Assembly (NCBI GenBank): GCA_038230275.1
Contig: JBBRNO010000016.1
Location: forward strand, 1-64,000
DNA: 64,000 nucleotides
Source: JANXXV01 sp038230275
Lineage (GTDB): Bacteria > Acidobacteriota > Terriglobia > Bryobacterales > Bryobacteraceae
Reading direction: 5' to 3'
The position numbers and the translations under genes were made by a program. Below, one piece after another: positions 23,681 to 31,039 of this stretch. Position 1 is the first letter of the stretch, and every line of letters begins with the position of its first letter. Below the pieces are notes generated by a model that saw only the letters and a list, made by a program, of their open reading frames with translations, had not been told where the DNA came from and made no database searches.

Positions 23681-25744
23681 ATGCCCCGATACGCCGATCT
23701 TGAAATTGCTCTCCGCAAACGGGGTGAACGTTCCTATGCGGTGAGCTTTCGCTTCAACGGCCCGGATGACGAAGCCGAGCAGCGGTTTGGGACCGACCCG
23801 GCGATCGCAGTCGATCCCGCTTCCATCCGCGATCTGGATCCCGACGAATACGGACGCAAACTGAACGCCGCCTTTTTCACTCCCGAAGTCAGCGCGGCCT
23901 TTGGCCAGTTCCGCACAGCCGCCCAACAGCAATCTTCCACGCTGCGCGTCCGGCTCTCCATTGAACCGAGTGCACCCGAACTGCACGCAGTTCACTGGGA
24001 AACCCTTCGCGATCCAGCCGTCCCCGACGCGCCGCTTTTCATGGGCGAACAAATTATCGTCTCCCGATTCCTGGCTAGCGGCCAGGACTGGCGGCCCATT
24101 CGATTGCGTCCTAAAGCAGACCTCACGGCCCTGGTGGTGATCGCCAATCCGCGGAATTTGGGTTCGTACAAGCTGGCTCCCGTCGACGTTGCCGGCGAAC
24201 TTGCCAACGCGCAGCAGGCGATGGGCGGCATTCAAGTTACGGCGTTAGCGCCCGGAGGCCCCGTCCCGCTGAACGACATTGCAGCCAAGTTGCGCGAAGG
24301 CTTCGACATTCTGTATCTGGTGTGTCACGGAACACTGGACGGCGAAGAGCCATACCTGTGTATCGATGATGGCGATCTGCCAGTGGCGGGCACCGAACTG
24401 GTGCAGCGCATCCGGGAAATGGATCAACGCCCACGCCTGGTAGTGTTGGCGTCTTGCCAGAGTGCCGGAAACGGAGGCGTCGGGCTGGCTGGTCTAGGCC
24501 CGCGACTGGCCGAAGCAGGCGTACCCGCCGTGGTGGCCATGCAAGGCAATATTTTCATGAACACTGCCAGTGTGTTCATGAAGCGCTTCTTCACCGAACT
24601 GCTGGTGGACGGACAGATTGATAGGGCGATGTCTGTCGCGCGGGGCGAAGTCCGCACGCAAGACGACTACTGGATGCCGGTGCTTTTCATGCGGCTGCGC
24701 AGTGGACGCATCTGGTATGTGCCGGGCTTCGACAGTCAGAAAGGGGAATTCGAGCAGTGGGGATCCATCTGCCGCTTCGTGAAGAACGGAGAATGCGTGC
24801 CCATCCTCGGCCCCGACGTGGCGGAGGATTTCTTTGGCGCCTCGCGCGCGCTGGCCACGGAACTGGCTCGAGAAACCAACTTCCCGCTGGATTCACACGA
24901 CCAGACCGACCTGGCCAAGGTGGCCCAATACATTCTGACGCAGAACTCGGAAAAAGACGTGCGCGGCAAAGTGATCGATGAAAGCATTCAGCAGTTGGAG
25001 CACGCGGGCGAACGGATGCTGGGCAAGTCCGTGAAGGACATGAACCCGCTGGATCTGATGCAGGCGATGGTGACGGAAACGGTCAGAAACGATAAGGATC
25101 ACGATCCGCTCAAGATCGTAGCCGGCCTGAACGCTAAAGTCTTTGTCAATGCCTGTTGCGATTCCCTTTTAGAGTTGTTTCTCAGCCAGACGATGGTGAA
25201 CGGCAAGGTGAAACAACCCATCCCGCTGATCACCGAATGGCGAGACGAAAGACGTGATGATCAAAGCAAACCGGAATTCATGGGCGATACCACGGTGGAG
25301 CGGCCGTACGTCTACTACGTTTTCGGCAAAATCCAAAACGAATCCACCTGGGTGCTGACCGAGGATGATTTCTTCGACTACCTCATCCGCACCACGCGCT
25401 ACCAGTTGATGCCGCCGGTTGTAGGGGACGCGCTGGTTACCGGGTCGCTGCTGTTTCTTGGCTTCGCCCTTGATGATTGGAAGTTTCGCGTGCTGTTCCG
25501 CCTGATTCTGGCCAAGGGTGGAAAGCAGCTGCTGCAGGGCTACAATCACGTTGGCGTGCAGGTGGACCCGGGCGAAACCACCATAGCCAATGCCAGACGC
25601 GCGAAAAAGTATCTGGAACGCTATTTTTTCAATTCGAAGATCGATATCTACTGGGGGACGGCTGGAGACTTCCTGCGGGAGTTGCAGGTCCAACTCGAAA
25701 AGACGCCGGCAGCAGCCTCCGCTGGTGCCAGCAGGCGGATATAG
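23681..25744 (+). CDS. CHAT-domain cysteine protease fused to a SIR2-like domain
   Basis: The 687-residue protein has an N-terminal CHAT (caspase HetF-associated) domain, residues about 60-345. Its catalytic pair is H216 in LYLVCHGTL and C259 in VLASCQSAG. After residue 355 comes a SIR2_2-type domain: NGECVPILGPDVAEDFFG resembles the nucleotide-binding loop, DQTDLAKVAQYI follows, and LFLGFALDDWKFRVLF near 605 is a typical C-terminal signature of these SIR2-like proteins. CHAT proteins process or activate partners, and SIR2-like domains often deplete NAD+ in defence systems. It is the first gene of a three-gene coupled operon whose second gene begins three bases after its stop. Roles are inferred. 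Confidence 0.85.
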   Translation: MPRYADLEIALRKRGERSYAVSFRFNGPDDEAEQRFGTDPAIAVDPASIRDLDPDEYGRKLNAAFFTPEVSAAFGQFRTAAQQQSSTLRVRLSIEPSAPELHAVHWETLRDPAVPDAPLFMGEQIIVSRFLASGQDWRPIRLRPKADLTALVVIANPRNLGSYKLAPVDVAGELANAQQAMGGIQVTALAPGGPVPLNDIAAKLREGFDILYLVCHGTLDGEEPYLCIDDGDLPVAGTELVQRIREMDQRPRLVVLASCQSAGNGGVGLAGLGPRLAEAGVPAVVAMQGNIFMNTASVFMKRFFTELLVDGQIDRAMSVARGEVRTQDDYWMPVLFMRLRSGRIWYVPGFDSQKGEFEQWGSICRFVKNGECVPILGPDVAEDFFGASRALATELARETNFPLDSHDQTDLAKVAQYILTQNSEKDVRGKVIDESIQQLEHAGERMLGKSVKDMNPLDLMQAMVTETVRNDKDHDPLKIVAGLNAKVFVNACCDSLLELFLSQTMVNGKVKQPIPLITEWRDERRDDQSKPEFMGDTTVERPYVYYVFGKIQNESTWVLTEDDFFDYLIRTTRYQLMPPVVGDALVTGSLLFLGFALDDWKFRVLFRLILAKGGKQLLQGYNHVGVQVDPGETTIANARRAKKYLERYFFNSKIDIYWGTAGDFLRELQVQLEKTPAAASAGASRRI

Positions 25745-25747
25745 GGG

Positions 25748-27997
25748 ATGGCCGACAACCCCGCGGGACGGAATCCGTATGTGGGCCCCCGGCCCTTTGA
25801 AGTGGGGCAGCCGCTATTTGGCCGCGATCGGGAAGTGGCGGAACTGCGATACCTGCTGACGTCCGAACGAATTGTGCTTCTCTATTCGCCATCGGGCGCG
25901 GGTAAAAGTTCACTGGTGCAGGCCGGCTTGATCCCCAGACTGCAGCAGCGGTTTGAGGTCTGGGGTCCCATTCGCGTAAATCATCCGCCACCGGCCGGAG
26001 TGGAAAACCGTTACGTCTGGAGTACGATTGCCGGACTCGAGAGATCGGACTCGCACGGGCAGTTGTCTTTGATCGACTACATCTCGCAGCGTACTTTTGA
26101 GCGCAATCCGCTGATTATCTTCGATCAGTTCGAAGAGGTCTTGCGCGTGGACCCGGTGGACCTTGCGGTGAAGCGCGTTTTCTTTGAGCAACTGGGCGAG
26201 GTGCTGCACAATCCGAAAATCTGGGCGCTATTCGTGTTGCGCGAGGACTATCTGGCGCCGCTAGACCCCTACGCCCGGCTGATCCCAACTCATCTGCAGA
26301 ATCGCTATCGCATCGACCGGCTCACGCGCGAGATGGCGGTGGAATCCATCGTGAAGCCAAGTGAAAATACTCCACGCAAGTATGCCGCCGGAGTAGTGGC
26401 CACCCTGGTTGAGAATCTGGCCAAAGTGAAGGTGCAGCAGTTGGACGGATCCTTCCGCGAAGAAATCGGCGGGTATGTGGAGCCGCTTCAGCTTCAGGTT
26501 GTCTGCTTCGATCTTTGGGATCGAATGCGGCCTGACGATCTTAGCGTCGATCCGGAAGACATAGGCGATGTCGACGACGCGTTGCGGAGTTATTACCAGA
26601 AGTCGATTCAGAAAGTGGCGGGAGGCAACCAAGCTACCGAGCGGGCTATTCGGGATTGGTTTCAGGAGCGGCTGATCACCGCCGATGGCGTCCGCAACCA
26701 AGTGATGCAGGATGAGAGCCAAAGCGGCGGCCTTGACAACGCGCTGGTGCAACGTTTAGTAGATACGTATCTGGTGCGCGCCGAACCGCGAGGCGGCGTC
26801 ACCTGGTATGAACTTGCTCACGACCGGTTGGTGAAGCCTGTTCGGGATTGCAATCAGTCCTGGGCCGATGAACATCTCAGCAATTTGCAGAAGAGCGCTG
26901 CACTGTGGAAGTCGCAGGACAGGCCAAAGGGACTGTTGCTTGAGGGCGCTGTTCTGGATGAGGCTAAGCAATGGGCACAGCTCAACAAAGCGTCGATCAA
27001 GTCCATTGAGCAGGAGATGTTGGACGAGTCCGAACACCGGCAGGAAGAGATCCGGCGTGCTATGGAATCGGTACGGCGGGAGCGGGAACAGTCCGACAAG
27101 ATTCGCCGGGCTGGCATCGGCGCCGGAGTTTTGGCGGTGATTGCTTTGATCGCATTCCTGTTTTCCGCTTATGAATGGAGGGCGGCACGAAACGCGCAGG
27201 ATCTGGCGGAGAAAGCGCAGAAGCGAGCAGAAGACGCGGAGCGGGCGGTAGCGGGACTTGCCCAAAGCGCCTTTGATTCGCAAGCCGTGGCGATTTCTAC
27301 GGCGCCTCCACCGCCCATTTCCGCACAAGATCCAAAATTGCAGGGAGCCCGGGTCGTCTATCTGCAGATCCGCCGGGATTCGCCGCAGCAGAGCGCGGCC
27401 GCGACTCAGATGAAACAGGATTTGGAGAAGACCGGCCAGTTCAAAGTTCCCGGCATTGAGGCGCTGGTGGTGGGACCGCGAAGTTTGGAGGTCCGCTACT
27501 TTCGCAAGGTGGATGCGGAAACGGCCGCGGCCATAGCCGCAATCGTCAAGTCGCCGGATCCCATTTACATTGACCGCTATGAAAATTCCAATTCCGCCAA
27601 AGTTCCCACCCATTTCGAAATCTGGTTCGGGCCGGCAGTCAATCCGGGCGTTCAGTTTACGTTGGAAGAACTTTTGCGAAGGATCAACGCGAACAGCCAG
27701 GAAGAGCGATTGGCGGCACTGGCTCAACTGGTGGACCGTTACCATTCCTCGCCGGCGGCAATTTCGTCAGTACTGAAACTACTGGAAGACCCACAAGCCA
27801 GCAACATAGCTGCGCCCGGAATGATCAACGCCTTCTACTTTCTGAATTCCGCGGATGCCGGCGTCTGGACGTTGGAGCAGAAACAGCTGGCAACGAAGGC
27901 AATTGCTAGCGCTAGGCAACATTTTCCTAACGGAGCACAGCTAAAGCAGAAAATCGATGTCTTCGAAAAGACACTGTCTTACCAACAGAGCAAATGA
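25748..27997 (+). CDS. nSTAND1 NTPase with a membrane anchor and extracytoplasmic tail
   Basis: The 749-residue protein starts with the nSTAND1 pattern RNPYVGPRPFEVGQPLFGRDREVAEL, then P-loop SPSGAGKSS (47-55) and Walker B NPLIIFDQFEEVL (about 119-131), a helical winged-helix-like arm and the ending HDRLVKPVRDCNQ. A membrane helix lies near 458-475 (VLAVIALIAFLFSAYEW), then a coiled coil (AEKAQKRAEDAERAV), and a tail with a small alpha/beta domain (RVVYLQIRRDSPQQS, about 535-635) and a short helical repeat domain. STAND ATPases act as oligomerising sensors. It lies between two protease genes, with its stop overlapping the next start (ATGA). Confidence 0.88.
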   Translation: MADNPAGRNPYVGPRPFEVGQPLFGRDREVAELRYLLTSERIVLLYSPSGAGKSSLVQAGLIPRLQQRFEVWGPIRVNHPPPAGVENRYVWSTIAGLERSDSHGQLSLIDYISQRTFERNPLIIFDQFEEVLRVDPVDLAVKRVFFEQLGEVLHNPKIWALFVLREDYLAPLDPYARLIPTHLQNRYRIDRLTREMAVESIVKPSENTPRKYAAGVVATLVENLAKVKVQQLDGSFREEIGGYVEPLQLQVVCFDLWDRMRPDDLSVDPEDIGDVDDALRSYYQKSIQKVAGGNQATERAIRDWFQERLITADGVRNQVMQDESQSGGLDNALVQRLVDTYLVRAEPRGGVTWYELAHDRLVKPVRDCNQSWADEHLSNLQKSAALWKSQDRPKGLLLEGAVLDEAKQWAQLNKASIKSIEQEMLDESEHRQEEIRRAMESVRREREQSDKIRRAGIGAGVLAVIALIAFLFSAYEWRAARNAQDLAEKAQKRAEDAERAVAGLAQSAFDSQAVAISTAPPPPISAQDPKLQGARVVYLQIRRDSPQQSAAATQMKQDLEKTGQFKVPGIEALVVGPRSLEVRYFRKVDAETAAAIAAIVKSPDPIYIDRYENSNSAKVPTHFEIWFGPAVNPGVQFTLEELLRRINANSQEERLAALAQLVDRYHSSPAAISSVLKLLEDPQASNIAAPGMINAFYFLNSADAGVWTLEQKQLATKAIASARQHFPNGAQLKQKIDVFEKTLSYQQSK

Positions 27998-29427
27998 CCG
28001 ATGCACTCGTCTTCAACGGGATTGATGCGGACACGGGAGGCTACGCGCTTCCTCCGATGTCCGCCATGGACCTGGCCAAGATTGCCGCCCAAACCGAGTT
28101 CGATCCTGAGCACTTGAAGGAACTCAAATGGCGCAGCCAGCAACTGGAGAATCCGCACTTCGCGCCCATTGAAGGGGTCGACCCGAAGAACCTCGCGCAA
28201 AGCGGCTGGGGAGTTATATTCGCTCACAATGCCGATCCGGCTATTCGGGATGCGCTTAAGCCGCTGCTGGACCTGCGCCGCGCGCAAGCGTCGAAGAGCA
28301 AGGAAACCCGCTATCGCGAGTTCATCGGGCCGCAGGGCTTCTGGTCGCCGGACGAAACAAAGCCGGACTTTTTGGATCGCCATGGAGCGGGCGGCGGGGG
28401 CGCTGTAGATCCGGACCAACTGCCCTATTACCTGCTGATTGCCGGTAGCCCGGAAGCGATACCGTTTCCCTTTCAATACCAGTTGGATGTGCAATACGCG
28501 GTCGGCCGGTTACACTTCGACCACATTGAAGACTACGCCCGCTACGCCCAAAGCGTGGTGGAAGCGGAAAGCGGCAATCTGACGTTAGCCAGGCGCGCGG
28601 CCTTTTTCGGAGTTGCCAATCCTGATGACCAAGCCACCACAATGAGCGCGGGCAGTCTGGTGGGGCCTCTTGCCCAATGGATTGCCGCGGACCAGCCTTC
28701 CTGGAAAGTAGACACCATCCTCGCTGGGGACGCGACCAAAGCGGGCCTGGCGCAATTGCTGGGCGGTAGTCAAACTCCTGCGCTCTTGTTCACCGCCAGC
28801 CACGGCATGTGTTTCCAGAACGGCGATCCGCGACAAATCGGCAACCAGGGCGCGTTGCTGTGTCAGGATTGGCCAGGTCCTCAGGAGTGGAAGCAACCGA
28901 TCCCACCTGAGTTCTACTTCGGAGGCGACGATCTGGCAGGCGACGCTCAACTGCGCGGGATGATCGCATTTCACTTCGCTTGCTTCGGAGGCGGAACACC
29001 GCAGCTGGACGATTTCGTGGCGGCGGGATTGGACCAACCGAAGACAATTGCCCCGCGCCCATTCATCGGGCACCTGCCGCAAAGAATGTTATCCCACCCC
29101 AAGGGCGGGGCACTGGCGGCTATTGCGCATGTAGATCGGGCTTGGGGCTACTCCTTCCAATCGAAGCGCGACACCCAACTGCGAGTCTTCCAAAGTACCG
29201 TCAAGCGCTTGATGGAAGGTCATCCCGTAGGTTCGGCGCTAGAGTACTTTAACAATCGCTACTCTGAACTCGCTTCAGACCTGGTCACGATGTTGCGGGG
29301 AATCAGGCTAGGCAGGACGGCGGATGAATATGCGGTGTCGTCGCTGTGGACGTGCAGCAACGACGCCCGCAACTATGTGGTTCTGGGAGACCCAGCCGTA
29401 CGGCTGCCTGTATCCGCAAGCCCATAA
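27994..29427 (+). CDS. Gingipain/caspase-like (clan CD, C25-like) cysteine protease
   Basis: The 477-residue protein lacks a signal peptide, unlike secreted gingipains. A domain from about 140 (LPYYLLIAGSPEAIPFPFQYQ) leads to the catalytic histidine H270 in FTASHGMCF and the catalytic cysteine C330 in FHFACFGGGTP, each after a hydrophobic strand, as expected for clan CD (caspase, C25, CHAT). The C-terminal part contains GGALAAIAHVDRAWGYSF and a final VVLGDPAVRLP, a C25-family hallmark. It is cytoplasmic and probably cleaves a cellular target or is itself switched on by its neighbours. Its stop lies four bases from the stop of the opposite RT gene. Confidence 0.82.
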   Translation: MTDALVFNGIDADTGGYALPPMSAMDLAKIAAQTEFDPEHLKELKWRSQQLENPHFAPIEGVDPKNLAQSGWGVIFAHNADPAIRDALKPLLDLRRAQASKSKETRYREFIGPQGFWSPDETKPDFLDRHGAGGGGAVDPDQLPYYLLIAGSPEAIPFPFQYQLDVQYAVGRLHFDHIEDYARYAQSVVEAESGNLTLARRAAFFGVANPDDQATTMSAGSLVGPLAQWIAADQPSWKVDTILAGDATKAGLAQLLGGSQTPALLFTASHGMCFQNGDPRQIGNQGALLCQDWPGPQEWKQPIPPEFYFGGDDLAGDAQLRGMIAFHFACFGGGTPQLDDFVAAGLDQPKTIAPRPFIGHLPQRMLSHPKGGALAAIAHVDRAWGYSFQSKRDTQLRVFQSTVKRLMEGHPVGSALEYFNNRYSELASDLVTMLRGIRLGRTADEYAVSSLWTCSNDARNYVVLGDPAVRLPVSASP

Positions 29428-29431
29428 TTGA

Positions 29432-30739
29432 CTACCATGAGATCCTGTCGAAGATCGTGCGCAGGCGCTTTCCCTTTTCCGGATTGATCCACTCGATAAA
29501 GGCCACCCGCCCGCCAAGGTGGGATGGAAAATCGGCATGGGCGTCACGGTTCTGGCTCTGCGGACCCAAACGAAGGCAATTTGTGAGAATTGCCTTCAGC
29601 CGGTCAAAGTCGGCGCGGATGACGTTCACGCTGTGGTTAACTACCACACCAGCCAGATATTGGCGCACGCCCTGGTGCATGATCCGCGTCTTGCGGTGAT
29701 TCACGGGGAAGCCTTCGTCCATCAGCACAGCTGCGGCGTGAATTGAGAATCGCTCCACGCAGCGGTTGAATTCATCGCCGCCGGAGATTGCCAGATCGTC
29801 GGCATACCGGGTGTATTGGGCGCCGGCGGATTTCGCCAGGCCCGCGAGACGGCAATCGATGCGATAGGCACACAAATTAGCAAGTGCCGGGGACGTGGGC
29901 GCGCCTTGCGGCAGATGGGGCCGCGCATAGAGGTCTCGCATTTCCTTATGCGTTTGCTTGTTCCATACCGCCGCTGGCACCGCATTAGTGCAAATTCCGC
30001 CGATCAGATCGGCAACCGCTTCGGGATAACCCAGTGTGCGAAAGATCGCTTGAATTCTGGCGCCTCCGATGGATGGAAAGAAGTCCCGCAGGTCCATTCG
30101 CAAGACCACGCGCTGCCCGGTGTGAGGCGCGGCGAACGTCTTGATAGACCGGGCTTTCACAAATCCGTGGACGACGGAAGGAGGCGGAATTTTCTCCAGC
30201 ACTTGCGTCAGAATCCGCCGTTGCATTTCTTTCAGCCTCGGCTTCGGCGCTTCAATCAACCGTACGCTGCCCGGACCTTTTGCCAGTACCCGATAGTGAT
30301 AATGCTGAACCTTGGGGCCGGCTTCTCTGCTATAACGCGGGCCTTTCAGACCGGCGAACCACGCCAGTTCGGCAAGGGTGACTTGCAACCAAGCAGCCAA
30401 CGCTGCGGCGGTTTCGATCGCCGGAAGGACCCACGCCTCCGCAGCTGGAACGGGCAACATCCGTTGTGGATCGGTAACCCACTGTTCCACCGCGAATGAG
30501 TGGAAATGTCTGGTCCACGCCCGCGCGAATTCCGGATCTGCCTGAATGAATCGAACCACGTCGCGGTGCCGGGGCCGCGCGCGGCCAGCGTGAACCTCGA
30601 CGAAACTTAGGGCAACCGGCCGCACCCAAGGCCACGGCCTGCCCAACGTTTTCTCAACACGGGCAACAATCTGCTCCACGCCCGGTTCACCGGCAAGAAA
30701 GGCGCGGGCAATCGCGGTTAGAAGCGGCGGCTGCGGCAT
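29432..30739 (-). CDS. Retron-type reverse transcriptase with N-terminal extension
   Basis: The 435-residue protein has an extension of about 165 residues, ahead of an RT domain. RT motifs: HGFVKARSIKTFAAPH; RMDLRDFFPSI with catalytic D216; LPQGAPTSPALANL; and the YADD box (312-315) in YTRYADDLAIS. These, and the first part PKVQHYHYRVLAKGPGSVRLIEAPKPR, look most like the myxobacterial retron RTs with long N-termini. In place of the retron VTG box it has LAG (QYLAGVVVN), and the NAxxH segment reads FAAPH. It should use the RNA immediately upstream as template and primer to make RT-DNA. It faces the CHAT/nSTAND1/protease operon tail to tail. Confidence 0.9.
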   Translation of the reverse strand: MPQPPLLTAIARAFLAGEPGVEQIVARVEKTLGRPWPWVRPVALSFVEVHAGRARPRHRDVVRFIQADPEFARAWTRHFHSFAVEQWVTDPQRMLPVPAAEAWVLPAIETAAALAAWLQVTLAELAWFAGLKGPRYSREAGPKVQHYHYRVLAKGPGSVRLIEAPKPRLKEMQRRILTQVLEKIPPPSVVHGFVKARSIKTFAAPHTGQRVVLRMDLRDFFPSIGGARIQAIFRTLGYPEAVADLIGGICTNAVPAAVWNKQTHKEMRDLYARPHLPQGAPTSPALANLCAYRIDCRLAGLAKSAGAQYTRYADDLAISGGDEFNRCVERFSIHAAAVLMDEGFPVNHRKTRIMHQGVRQYLAGVVVNHSVNVIRADFDRLKAILTNCLRLGPQSQNRDAHADFPSHLGGRVAFIEWINPEKGKRLRTIFDRISW

Positions 30740-30746
30740 AACGGCA

Positions 30747-30917
30747 AACGGCGGAATGCTCCAACGAGTCTGACCCTGCGTGAGCTATTCTGCGTACAGC
30801 GCAGGGAGGCTCACGCGACGAAATCTCAGTTCTTCACGTTCCCCTGGGGTAACCCCAGAGAGGCCGAACCGAGCCCAAAGAGCCCGATCAAAGCCAAGCT
30901 TGGAACATTCCACCGCC
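30747..30917 (-). ncRNA. Predicted retron ncRNA (msr-msd) of the adjacent reverse transcriptase
   Basis: Read on the minus strand. The end arms (a1 30900-30917, a2 30747-30764) pair over 18 bp: 14 Watson-Crick and four G-U pairs. Directly after a1 comes AAGC, whose G (complement of 30899) fits the priming branch guanosine. The msr holds a 6-bp hairpin with a UUU loop (30871-30885) and a perfect 6-bp hairpin with a UUA loop (30844-30858). The msd part holds a long hairpin (30778-30816): 8-bp outer stem GCGTGAGC/GCTCACGC, a symmetrical 4x4 internal loop and a 5-bp inner stem. a2 ends eight bases before the RT start codon. Order and spacing match known retrons. Confidence 0.82.
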
Positions 30918-30923
30918 AAACGC

Positions 30924-30929
30924 ATGATA
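30924..30929 (-). promoter_or_regulatory. Candidate -10 box of the retron ncRNA
   Basis: TATCAT on the minus strand (plus-strand ATGATA at 30924-30929) is placed so that transcription would begin about six bases later, right at the outer end of a1. No convincing -35 hexamer is seen. Confidence 0.45.
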
Positions 30930-31039
30930 GCAGTCCGCGGATGGAGGCCGGTCTAAACAAATTCAGCTACTGCTTCTGGGGCGAATCCCTGTGTACAAGA
31001 GCCGTGCGCCGGTGTAGGATGGGCGCAGAGGAGTACCAC

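Noticed and set aside
29432..30739. RT as part of a group II intron or a diversity-generating retroelement
   Set aside because: No maturase/endonuclease domain and no template/variable repeat pair are seen, while a retron RNA fold directly precedes the gene.
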